In this document: positions 21,621 through 29,469 of the stretch, piece after piece | How positions within the stretch are numbered: position 1 is the stretch's first letter | Layout: every line of letters starts with the position of its first letter | Source of the DNA: Oleispira antarctica RB-8 | GTDB lineage: Bacteria > Pseudomonadota > Gammaproteobacteria > Pseudomonadales > Oceanobacteraceae | Direction of reading: 5' to 3' | DNA: 64,000 bases | Assembly (NCBI GenBank): GCA_000967895.1 | Contig: FO203512.1 | Coordinates: forward strand, 3,185,350-3,249,349 | Program-made: the position numbers and the translations under genes | Notes under the pieces: generated by a model | Told to the model about the DNA's origin: nothing | Databases searched by the model: none | What the model saw: only the letters and a program-made list of their open reading frames with translations

Positions 21621-22502
21621 ATGAATGACCAGAATCAACCCATAGTGACCGCATTTTTTCATGAGCCGACTTTTACTTACAGCTATGTCGTGCAAGACCC
21701 TGCCAATAAGCACTGCGCTATCATAGATAGCGTTTTAGATTTTGACTACTCATCAGGTGAGACAGATACCCACTCCGCCGATGAAATCTTAGCCTTTATT
21801 GAAGATCAGAAACTGAGTGTCGAATGGATATTAGAGACTCACGTTCACGCCGATCATTTGTCTGCTGCGCCTTACTTACAGCAAAAAACAGCGGCTAAAA
21901 CCGGTATTGGTGCTGGTATTAAGCAAGTGCAAGACGTCTTTGGTAAGGCGTTTAACGCAGGAAAAGAATTTGCTCGTGATGGCAGTCAGTTTGATCAGCT
22001 TTTTGAAGATCAAGACGAGATCCGCATTGGTCAATTAATAGGTCGTGCGCTTCATACCCCAGGGCATACTCCTGCCTGCATGACCTATGTATTTTCTAAC
22101 GATGCGTTTGTCGGCGATACCCTATTTATGCCTGATTATGGTACTGCGCGTTGTGACTTCCCAGGCGGTGACGCAAGTACCTTGTATCAGTCGGTACAAA
22201 AGCTTTTTGCTCTACCGGATTCAACTCGTCTTTATATGTGCCATGACTATAAAGCCCCTGGGCGTACTGACTACGCTTTCGAGACAACGGTCGCGGAAGA
22301 GAAAGCTCATAACATTCACATTAAACAAGGCATTAACCAGGATGAATTCATTCGTATGCGTTCTGAACGCGATGCAACCCTAGGCATGCCGCGTTTAATC
22401 TTGCCGGCGGTACAGGTTAATATGCGCGCAGGTCACATGCCCAAAGCGGAAGATAATGGCCAGGTGTATTTGAAAATTCCAGTAAATTTATTTTCTTCAT
22501 AA
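21621..22502 (+). CDS. MBL-fold persulfide dioxygenase-like hydrolase
   Basis: 293-residue metallo-beta-lactamase protein of the ETHE1/Blh type, which oxidises glutathione persulfide to sulfite. The metal motif THVHADHLSA is at about residue 72, followed by HTPGHTPACMTY and GDTLFMPDYGTARCDFPGG, all typical of this group. SD GGAGGG precedes the ATG. The next gene (22619-23041) encodes a DUF442 phosphatase-like domain that is fused to this enzyme in Blh proteins, supporting a sulfide-detoxification role. Confidence 0.88.
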   Translation: MNDQNQPIVTAFFHEPTFTYSYVVQDPANKHCAIIDSVLDFDYSSGETDTHSADEILAFIEDQKLSVEWILETHVHADHLSAAPYLQQKTAAKTGIGAGIKQVQDVFGKAFNAGKEFARDGSQFDQLFEDQDEIRIGQLIGRALHTPGHTPACMTYVFSNDAFVGDTLFMPDYGTARCDFPGGDASTLYQSVQKLFALPDSTRLYMCHDYKAPGRTDYAFETTVAEEKAHNIHIKQGINQDEFIRMRSERDATLGMPRLILPAVQVNMRAGHMPKAEDNGQVYLKIPVNLFSS

Positions 22503-22618
22503 TAGTTTAAAGCCGCTATGAAAAGACTAATGTTAGAATACAACGAACATGAAGTTGAAACGCTTTACTCTGATAAATTCATGCTTATTTTTTATAAGAA
22601 TATCTAGGAAGAAATACA

Positions 22619-23041
22619 ATGCAGATTCATAAATTAAGTGACCAATTAAGTGTCAGCCCACAGATTGCACTAGACGATATTTCTAAACTGTCGGCGCTTG
22701 GATTTAAATCGGTGATTTGTAATCGCCCCGATAAAGAAAGCGACGACCAGCCTGCCATGCAGGATATTGAACAAGCCGTAATAGCCGCGGGCCTGATTTG
22801 GCAACATCAACCTGTTGTATCAGGCAATATCAATGATCAAGACGTTGAAGACTTTGCTCAATTACTGGCAAAACTACCTCAACCAGTCTTTGCATTTTGC
22901 CGCACAGGAACGCGCTGTTCCATTCTTTGGGCACTGTCTCAAGCCAATAAAATGTCAGTCGATGATATTTTAAATACTACCGCAAACGCTGGTTATAATT
23001 TAAATGACCAGCAAGCTCGCCTTGAATCGTTGGCAAAATAA
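22619..23041 (+). CDS. DUF442 / TIGR01244 phosphatase-like sulfur-transfer protein
   Basis: 140 residues with a Cys-based phosphatase/rhodanese-like loop CRTGTRCS (Cx5R type). N-terminal LSDQLSVSPQIALDDI and VICNRPDKE are family signatures. It matches the N-terminal domain of the Blh persulfide dioxygenase. It is encoded 116 bp after the MBL-fold gene, so the two domains are split here. The exact reaction is not established. Confidence 0.87.
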   Translation: MQIHKLSDQLSVSPQIALDDISKLSALGFKSVICNRPDKESDDQPAMQDIEQAVIAAGLIWQHQPVVSGNINDQDVEDFAQLLAKLPQPVFAFCRTGTRCSILWALSQANKMSVDDILNTTANAGYNLNDQQARLESLAK

Positions 23042-23173
23042 TAATCGATTTAACATACTTGAATAGACGTTGACTGCCATTATTATGGAAGAGCATACTC
23101 TAGAATATTTCAGACGATTGATTATCTGTAGAAATAAATAGCAACACATCACGGTATGTAAACGGACACTAAA

Positions 23174-23746
23174 ATGAATTTCTGCTCAGAATGCGCCCAA
23201 CCTATTAGCCAGTTAGTGCCTGAAGGCGATAATCGCCAGCGCTATGTATGCCTCAGTTGCGATATCGTTCATTATAAAAATCCAAGCATTGTCGCGGGCA
23301 CCCTGCCAACATACCAAGAACAGATATTATTGTGTAAGCGAGCGATCGAACCCAGAAAAGGTTATTGGACATTGCCAGCTGGGTTTATGGAGAATGGCGA
23401 GACGACTGAAGAAGGTGCATTACGAGAAACATTAGAAGAAGCTAATGCACGCATCAAAAATCCTCGTTTGTATACGATGATCACCGTACCTCATATCAGC
23501 CAAGTGCATATATTTTTTCACGGTGAATTAGCCGATCTTGATTTTTCTTGTGGGCCAGAGAGCCTAGAAGTACAACTGTTTGATGAAGTTGATATCCCTT
23601 GGCAAGAATTGGCGTTCCCTACCACCAGCAAAACGTTGAAACATTTTTTTTCTGATCGCCAGACTATATTGAATGAAAATTTAAGTACTCAGCTTCCTAC
23701 TCATGTATTCGATATTTCAGAAAAAGACAGATTAAAGCTCGGCTAA
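23174..23746 (+). CDS. NUDIX hydrolase with N-terminal zinc ribbon
   Basis: 190 residues. The N-terminus has two CxxC pairs (NFCSECAQ and YVCLSCD) forming a zinc ribbon. The NUDIX box is GFMENGETTEEGALRETLEE with the preceding WTLPA. This architecture is found in NADH/ADP-ribose-type NUDIX enzymes, but the substrate cannot be set from sequence. It overlaps the end of the convergent 109-residue gene by 15 bp. Confidence 0.88.
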   Translation: MNFCSECAQPISQLVPEGDNRQRYVCLSCDIVHYKNPSIVAGTLPTYQEQILLCKRAIEPRKGYWTLPAGFMENGETTEEGALRETLEEANARIKNPRLYTMITVPHISQVHIFFHGELADLDFSCGPESLEVQLFDEVDIPWQELAFPTTSKTLKHFFSDRQTILNENLSTQLPTHVFDISEKDRLKLG

Positions 23747-24061
23747 ACGCCAGACATCATAAGCAGGCTCTTCATAAGGGTGTGCTTCTTTTAACGCTGA
23801 TATTGCGGCTTTAATCAGCTCATCACAACACACCATTTCGATACGATATTCTTTAACTGTTTCAACCAGCGCTTGCTTTCCCGCCACCGGAGCTTCACCA
23901 ATAAATGGTTGAGATCCGGCTAATGGCCTAAATTGTCCCTGCCCTAACACTTGCCAACAACATTGGTCGTAGTCACCTATTTTGCCCGCACCGGTGCTAA
24001 AAACTGCCACTTTCACTTTTTCTGCGTAACTTTCGGGTACATAGAATACGAGTTTGAACAT
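23732..24061 (-). CDS. NIF3/YqfO C-terminal-like protein
   Basis: 109-residue cytosolic protein resembling the stand-alone CutA-like inserted domain of NIF3/YqfO proteins: KLVFYVPESYAEKVKVAVF, then GAGKIGDYDQCCW, and near the end AHPYEEPAYDVW. The last block is diagnostic for this group. The function is unknown. It lies 21 bp after the YkgJ-like gene on the same strand and may be cotranscribed with it. Confidence 0.85.
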   Translation of the reverse strand: MFKLVFYVPESYAEKVKVAVFSTGAGKIGDYDQCCWQVLGQGQFRPLAGSQPFIGEAPVAGKQALVETVKEYRIEMVCCDELIKAAISALKEAHPYEEPAYDVWRLAEL

Positions 24062-24082
24062 AAGAAAGGTCTCACTGTTGGG

Positions 24083-24334
24083 CTAATGAGTATTGTTTTC
24101 TAAATCAGTCAAAATTAGCAGCGCTTCTTCACGAGTCGTGCCGCAGACCCATTCTTCTGCACCAAAATCGGCGCAGACTTTTGGTCGCTCAGCCTTGCCA
24201 AACAATAAACAAAGGTTGCTCTCGTCAAGTTGGATGCAACGCTCCCCTGCGGCCTTACCGTCGGGCATTCCTGGAATAGCAGAGGATATAGAGGGTGCGA
24301 TGCAGCACGCACCACAATTGAGACGACAGATCAT
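24083..24334 (-). CDS. YkgJ-family cysteine cluster protein
   Basis: 83 residues from ATG at 24332-24334 (GAAG upstream); GTG six bases further is an alternative. The cysteine pattern CRLNCGACCIAP, then RCIQLDESNLCLLF and PKVCADF, fits the Fe/Zn-chelating cluster family (UPF0153). No enzymatic role is established. Upstream of the NIF3-like gene. Confidence 0.85.
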   Translation of the reverse strand: MICRLNCGACCIAPSISSAIPGMPDGKAAGERCIQLDESNLCLLFGKAERPKVCADFGAEEWVCGTTREEALLILTDLENNTH

Positions 24335-24400
24335 ACTCACTTCTTCATAACCATTGTTTCATAGTACCTTCTTTACGTGCTGCGTTTTAATTAAGTGTTA

Positions 24401-24802
24401 TTAATACCGATAGCGGCGCTGCTGTTCAAGCTTTTCCGCCTTCATCAATTTCATAATGGTCAGGTTATATCGATTGGCATAGCGTTTCAGCTTATATAGC
24501 TGTCTAATATCCTGTTTGTTCATTTCTTGTGCTTGCTTTAAATCCTTCAGCGCCTTCCGATTCAAAGCCCGAACTCTATGCTGCTTGCGAATACTTTCCT
24601 GCTGTTCTGTTTTAATGCCTGGTAATAACAAGCCTTTATCCAACTTAATACCGACCAGATCTGTATTACCGCGCGCATAAGCTTCTTTTGCATCGAGCAC
24701 TGGGCTTGTCAAAGCATGACTATTAAGTGCACCTTCAAAAGCGGATACCTGCATACTGATGAGCAAAAAGAAGATTATGAGTAGTGGTGTTAATTTTCTC
24801 AC
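24401..24802 (-). CDS. Exported protein of unknown function
   Basis: 133 residues. There is a clear Sec signal peptide (RKLTPLLIIFFLLISMQVSA) with cleavage likely before FEGALN. The mature part has a conserved-looking DAKEAYARGNTDLVGIKLDKG segment, then a strongly basic, helical C-terminal half (Lys/Arg/Gln-rich) that could form a coiled coil. I do not recognise the family. It stands alone, divergent from the small gene at 24982. Confidence 0.7.
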   Translation of the reverse strand: MRKLTPLLIIFFLLISMQVSAFEGALNSHALTSPVLDAKEAYARGNTDLVGIKLDKGLLLPGIKTEQQESIRKQHRVRALNRKALKDLKQAQEMNKQDIRQLYKLKRYANRYNLTIMKLMKAEKLEQQRRYRY

Positions 24803-24981
24803 AGAATAATTCCTATTTTATAAGCACTCATATGAGTATCGCTTATTGTTAAAAACTTGCTGTTGTTATTTGTTACCTGCTTTCTTTATTGGGCCTTTAA
24901 GATACAATGCGCTGCCATTGGGCAACGCTATTAAGTGCCTACAGAGTTTTAGAAGACAGTTTTTAGAAGAGAGTTTAAATC

Positions 24982-25134
24982 ATGATCAATCCCGTCGCCG
25001 TTCAATACATGTCCAAAGAAGAAATTGAACGTTTGATGTACAGCTTTAATGCCAGCAAAGACAATGAAGAAGCTCAAACGTTTGAGGCCTTAGTTCGTCG
25101 CTTATTAGCCATTCTTGAAGAGCAAAACCGTTAA
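24982..25134 (+). CDS. Small conserved-looking protein upstream of an RluA-family gene
   Basis: A 50-residue frame (begins MINPVAVQYMSKEE, ends LLAILEEQNR) with SD GAAGAGAG. Its stop overlaps the ATG of the pseudouridine synthase (TAATG), so translation is probably coupled. It is acidic, helical and without signal. The amino-acid content and coupling make it a likely real gene. The function is unknown. Confidence 0.65.
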   Translation: MINPVAVQYMSKEEIERLMYSFNASKDNEEAQTFEALVRRLLAILEEQNR

Positions 25135-25856
25135 TGCCGCATTCATCTCCTGCTAATGTATCCGATAATGAGCAACCGATTACGATTATTCATAATCATG
25201 CCGATTGGGTCATTGTGAATAAGCCTAGCGGCATTAGCATGCAGCATGAACAGGGCGATATCAGCACACCGAGTTTGCAACAACGAGCACTGGCTGACAT
25301 TAAAAAAATAGACAATAACACGACTCGCCTTTGGCCCGTTCACCGCTTAGACAAAGCCACATCTGGGCTCGTCATATTTGCTAAGTCTGCTGCTGCTGCA
25401 GCGATGTTTGGTCAATTATTTAGCCAGCGCAAGGTCGAGAAGCACTACCTAGCCATTGCGCTGGGTAAACCGAAAAAGAAGCAAGGCTGGGTAAAAGGCG
25501 ACATGGAGAAAGGCCGTAATGGTAGTTGGCTGCTAACGCGAACTCAGCTAAACCCAGCGTCGACCTATTTTACTTCTACCGCCTTAGAGACTGATCAAAC
25601 AATCGCAAAACGTTTATATTTGATCCAACCTAAAACCGGCAAAACGCATCAGATACGTGTCGCGTTAAAAAGCTTAGGCTGTGCCATTCTCGGTGATGAG
25701 CGATATAAAGGAGCTGAAGCTGATCGCTGTTATTTACACGCGTTTGCAGTGTCGTTTAACTGGCAAGATCAAGTCATGAAATTTCAGTGTGAGCCAGAAC
25801 AAGGCGAGTGGCCTGCTTTCAGTCAAGTTGAACTATTATCGCCGTTTTACGGCTAA
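25134..25856 (+). CDS. RluA-family pseudouridine synthase
   Basis: 240 residues with no S4 domain. The catalytic motif HRLDKATSG (Asp) is at about residue 68, followed by EKHYLAIALG and PKTGKTHQIRV and ILGDERY, in the order typical of RluA/RluC enzymes. It matches the short single-domain RluA-like group; the RNA target is not known. It is coupled to a 50-residue gene upstream. It is different from TruC at 45841. Confidence 0.87.
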   Translation: MPHSSPANVSDNEQPITIIHNHADWVIVNKPSGISMQHEQGDISTPSLQQRALADIKKIDNNTTRLWPVHRLDKATSGLVIFAKSAAAAAMFGQLFSQRKVEKHYLAIALGKPKKKQGWVKGDMEKGRNGSWLLTRTQLNPASTYFTSTALETDQTIAKRLYLIQPKTGKTHQIRVALKSLGCAILGDERYKGAEADRCYLHAFAVSFNWQDQVMKFQCEPEQGEWPAFSQVELLSPFYG

Positions 25857-25863
25857 GGTCTGA

Positions 25864-25890
25864 GATTTAGCGCTAACCGAGCGTTAAATC
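25864..25890. terminator. Hairpin over the stop codon of the LETM1-like gene
   Basis: GATTTAGCG (25864-25872) and CGTTAAATC (25882-25890) pair with one G-U. The TAG stop of the minus-strand gene is in the loop. It lies between convergent genes. Confidence 0.4.
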
Positions 25891-26259
25891 ATCTTTATTT
25901 ATCTTTTTATCTTTTTCATAAAAAGCACTGGGTAATACGTCGATACCAAATCGTCTGCCCAATTTGATAATAAAGGGAATTGTAATAGGTGCGAACGGTA
26001 AAGTAGCAAATATGCCAATACCAAGCCCTTTCATTACATCAACCAATTGCTCATTCGCCACTTTCATCTCAGCTTTGGTCGCTTCACCCTGAGTGAATTT
26101 GCGATAAATAGCTAACATGTCTCGCGTTTCTTGTTTTTCTTGAGCCAATGCTAGCTTAATAACCAATAAATCCCGCCGAATCCGACGCTTGCTGCGCTTA
26201 TGCCCAACACGCATCAGTTTCCTTGGGGAACGTACTAGGTGATAAAGAATCGCCCTCAT
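25873..26259 (-). CDS. LETM1-domain-like small membrane protein
   Basis: 128 residues. The N-terminal third is strongly basic (RKLMRVGHKRSKRRIRRD). The C-terminal half has a hydrophobic block, GLGIGIFATLPFAPITIPFI followed by IKLGRRFGIDVLPSAF, which resembles the conserved core of LETM1-type proteins. In bacteria the function is unknown. Assignment is on motif likeness only. It is convergent with the RluA-family gene. Confidence 0.6.
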   Translation of the reverse strand: MRAILYHLVRSPRKLMRVGHKRSKRRIRRDLLVIKLALAQEKQETRDMLAIYRKFTQGEATKAEMKVANEQLVDVMKGLGIGIFATLPFAPITIPFIIKLGRRFGIDVLPSAFYEKDKKINKDDLTLG

Positions 26260-26328
26260 TACTTAACCCCTGCTAATCAAAAAAATGTTATAAACAACCC
26301 ATCATACCTTACTCTTGATTAATAGTTC

Positions 26329-27222
26329 ATGACCTTAACCAACGCCCTCTTTAATAGTGCCCGCCCTAAAACATTACTCGTTTCAATAGCCGTTATTTCA
26401 TTAGGACAAATCTTAGCTTGGCATGATTTAGCCCTAGGCCAATTCGCGCGGAACTTAGACATAAATATTGCACTTTTTTGTTTAATTTGCTGCTGCTTTT
26501 TACAAATATCAGTCAATCTTGCTAATGATTATTTTGATGAAAAAGCGGGGATTGATGGCCCTGTACGATTAGGCCCTATTCGTGCGAGCCATACCGGTGT
26601 ATTAAGCCGCCAGCATTTATTGATCGCTCTTTTTAGCAGCAGCCTCATCGCTATCGCCACGGGCCTATATCTGATCGCTCAAGGAGGCTGGTTGTTCTTT
26701 TTTCTTGGACTGCTATCGCTGGCAGGAGTTTACAGTTATAGCGGTGGAAAAAGGCCCTTAGCTTCTAATGCATTAGGAGAAATTTCGGTATTTTTATTTT
26801 TTGGTTGGCTTGCGGTTATTGCCAGTTATTACTTACAAACGACCCAATTTGAGTGGGCGTTATTATTTCCTGCCAGTGAAATTGGATTGCTAGTTGCTGC
26901 GATTATGCTGGTTAATAATATTCGGGATATTCCTACCGATAGCATCGCGGGTAAAAAAACACTCGCCGTTCATTTAGGCCGTTTCAAAAGCCGAGTGCTA
27001 TACACGGTTTTATTACTGTTGCCCTTTATCATAATTCCTTTCAATCCTTACTTCCCTTGGCTCAATACCGCCTTATTACCCCTGCATCTTTTCATGTGCT
27101 GGCTTATTAATAAACGCACTGGCCAACAGTTGAACCAACAGTTAGGACAGACCTCTCTATTGGTTCTATTATGGGCTATAGGATATTATTGCTCATTTTT
27201 AATGTCGCCTACTTTTTTATAA
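26329..27222 (+). CDS. menA: UbiA-family prenyltransferase, MenA-like
   Basis: 297-residue polytopic membrane enzyme with the two Asp-rich prenyl-diphosphate motifs NDYFDEKAGID (about residue 67) and NNIRDIPTDSIAG (about 204). The GPVRLGPIRASHTGV region and the order of motifs resemble MenA (1,4-dihydroxy-2-naphthoate polyprenyltransferase of menaquinone synthesis). No other men genes are in the window, so a different aromatic acceptor cannot be excluded. It is convergent with the diguanylate cyclase. Confidence 0.78.
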   Translation: MTLTNALFNSARPKTLLVSIAVISLGQILAWHDLALGQFARNLDINIALFCLICCCFLQISVNLANDYFDEKAGIDGPVRLGPIRASHTGVLSRQHLLIALFSSSLIAIATGLYLIAQGGWLFFFLGLLSLAGVYSYSGGKRPLASNALGEISVFLFFGWLAVIASYYLQTTQFEWALLFPASEIGLLVAAIMLVNNIRDIPTDSIAGKKTLAVHLGRFKSRVLYTVLLLLPFIIIPFNPYFPWLNTALLPLHLFMCWLINKRTGQQLNQQLGQTSLLVLLWAIGYYCSFLMSPTFL

Positions 27223-27233
27223 TTTTTAGCCGT

Positions 27234-29237
27234 TTAACTATTTCTTTCTGCATCACTGCCTTCTAAGCGATTCGTTACCGAGCAAGATGGCGCCAATACA
27301 ACTTTATTGCGCCCCTCTTCTTTCGCTTTGTACAACGCGTCATCCGCTTCTTTTAGCCAAAAATCTGCATTACTGCCTTTACTAGGCTCATCACCCATCA
27401 GCCCGATAGACACAGTTATTGAAAACGCAATGCCATTAACCTCAAGCTGTTGTTTGGCGATTTTTTTACGAATTTTTTCAGCTACGATATAAGCACCCGC
27501 CACTTCAGTATTCGGTAATATAATAGCAAATTCTTCACCGCCGTAGCGGGCAATAATATCTGTCGTACGATGAACAACTTCTCGTAGAATGTTAGCGACT
27601 CGTCGTAGTGCATCATCACCGACCTGATGCCCATAATCATCATTAACCCGTTTAAAATAATCAATGTCTAACATTAAAATGGATAACTGTTCGCGCTCTC
27701 GACGCGCTCGATTAAATTCACGTTCGAGCACCTGATCGAAATAACGGCGGTTGCGAACACCTGTTAATGCATCGGTGGTACTGAGTTCAGCCAATTTTTG
27801 ATTAACGCTCTCTAACTCATTTGTGCGTTCTTTTACTTTCTCTTCTAATGTTTCATTCGCCTTACGCTGAATTTCTAATGCCCGATCTTGAGCTTCACGC
27901 GCTTCTCGTTCATGCACTAATGCTTTTTCTTGTGCAGTACGAGCACAACGCTCTTGCTCCAAGGCCTCTGCTTGAGCAGTTCCCGCAATACGTTCATGGT
28001 TCAATGCTTGAATTTGAGCATCATAACGTTCGCGCTTTTCTTGATTTAAACGGTCGGCTAACGCAAATGATAATAAAATAACTTCTAGAGCCGAACCAAA
28101 CTGAACTGCATTTTCAGTAAAACTATTTCTTGGAATAATATTAAACTTATTGAGCGCTAAGATAACGCCAGCCAATAGCATAGAAGACCAAGCAATAGTG
28201 AAAAATCGGGCCGCGCTGAATCCTTGGCTCCAGCGTAATATCCCCGTATATATAACTAAGGTAATCCCCAAGACCGCGAAACCGATCAATACTTTAATTA
28301 ATATATAATAAGGAACAATACTCACAGAAAATACGACAATAACCGACGCTAAAATAACCAATCCAAACAGACTATTTAGAAGTCTATCATCCTTGGATAA
28401 TTCTAAAAAATTACGAGTAAAAATACTGGAAAAAACTACAACGCCCGACAGCATCACTAAGATTGCACTATCATTCCAACTAGTGGCCATCGGCCAAATA
28501 TACTGAAAACTTAGACCCTGTAAGCTCGCTAAAAATCCTGCCATAGAGGCAACGTATAAAACATAATATAAATAATTACTTTCTCTTACTGAGACAAAAA
28601 CAATTAAGTTATACAACGTCATAATGAGCATAATACCGTAATACAAACCCATTCCCATTACACGAGACTGATCTTGAATAAAGAACTCTCGTTCTGGCCA
28701 AATAGTCATAGGCACTTGCATTGCACTGGAAGTTTTTACACGAATAAGCCACGTTGATGATTGCTCTGCTTTCAATTCCAGCGGTACAACAAAATTTCTG
28801 TGCTCGATATCGCGCTGATCAAACGGAATTTTATCCCCTAAATGATGCTCATTTATTAGTTGCTTAGTTTCGTCATAAATAAAAATTTGAATATCGTCCA
28901 ATACCGGATAAGCAATTTCTAATAAGTGAGAGACATTAGTCTTTGATTGGTTACTGACTTGAAAGCGAAACCAATAAACTGAACGCGTATAACCAAACGA
29001 TAAAGTTTCTTTATCATGTTTAAGCCATCGTTGGCCTGGCAAGACTAATTGCTCTGCCTCGCTTTCACCCAGACTGTCTACTATATATTCAACATGGTCA
29101 TTCAGTGAATATCCCTTATTCAATGCTCCCACTTCAATAGGCTCCATAGAGGATGCCGAAGAGATATAAATAAGTAATAAAAAAGAAAATAAATACTGCA
29201 AAATTTCACTGCCTATTCGATATAAATAATATTCCAT
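27234..29237 (-). CDS. 7TMR-DISM diguanylate cyclase
   Basis: 667-residue membrane sensor that makes cyclic di-GMP. There is a signal peptide, then a periplasmic 7TMR-DISMED2 ligand-binding domain (about 40-185), seven membrane segments (about 195-395), a long coiled coil (400-485) and a GGDEF domain. The active site is GGEEF (566-570) and an inhibitory I-site RTTD (557-560) lies five residues before it, so product feedback is likely. The coiled coil carries a 14-residue repeat. No EAL domain. The extracellular signal is unknown; carbohydrates or lipids are the usual guess for DISMED2 domains. Confidence 0.93.
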   Translation of the reverse strand: MEYYLYRIGSEILQYLFSFLLLIYISSASSMEPIEVGALNKGYSLNDHVEYIVDSLGESEAEQLVLPGQRWLKHDKETLSFGYTRSVYWFRFQVSNQSKTNVSHLLEIAYPVLDDIQIFIYDETKQLINEHHLGDKIPFDQRDIEHRNFVVPLELKAEQSSTWLIRVKTSSAMQVPMTIWPEREFFIQDQSRVMGMGLYYGIMLIMTLYNLIVFVSVRESNYLYYVLYVASMAGFLASLQGLSFQYIWPMATSWNDSAILVMLSGVVVFSSIFTRNFLELSKDDRLLNSLFGLVILASVIVVFSVSIVPYYILIKVLIGFAVLGITLVIYTGILRWSQGFSAARFFTIAWSSMLLAGVILALNKFNIIPRNSFTENAVQFGSALEVILLSFALADRLNQEKRERYDAQIQALNHERIAGTAQAEALEQERCARTAQEKALVHEREAREAQDRALEIQRKANETLEEKVKERTNELESVNQKLAELSTTDALTGVRNRRYFDQVLEREFNRARREREQLSILMLDIDYFKRVNDDYGHQVGDDALRRVANILREVVHRTTDIIARYGGEEFAIILPNTEVAGAYIVAEKIRKKIAKQQLEVNGIAFSITVSIGLMGDEPSKGSNADFWLKEADDALYKAKEEGRNKVVLAPSCSVTNRLEGSDAERNS

Positions 29238-29469
29238 AAGTATAGTCAGATTTAAAAATAGTAAAGAACTCTCTGATTATTTACCTCTTTAAAAGCTGAT
29301 AAAAAACTCAACAAATTCAATAACTTGGTACCCTGATACTAAAAACAGCTGTAAATAGCGTTTAATCACATAAAAAAACATTTTACTTTCTTTTAACGTG
29401 ACGCAATTAGCAGCCATAAGCCACACTATTAGGTATCTTAAAAATCTAATATTGAATCAGGTACTCCCA

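Noticed and set aside
24846-25028. 60-codon plus-strand ORF upstream of the RluA-family gene
   Set aside because: It overlaps the better-supported 50-residue gene (24982-25134) in another frame and has no ribosome site.
26329-27222. Full menaquinone pathway locus
   Set aside because: Only a MenA-like gene is present, no other men genes are in the window, so the pathway is not claimed.
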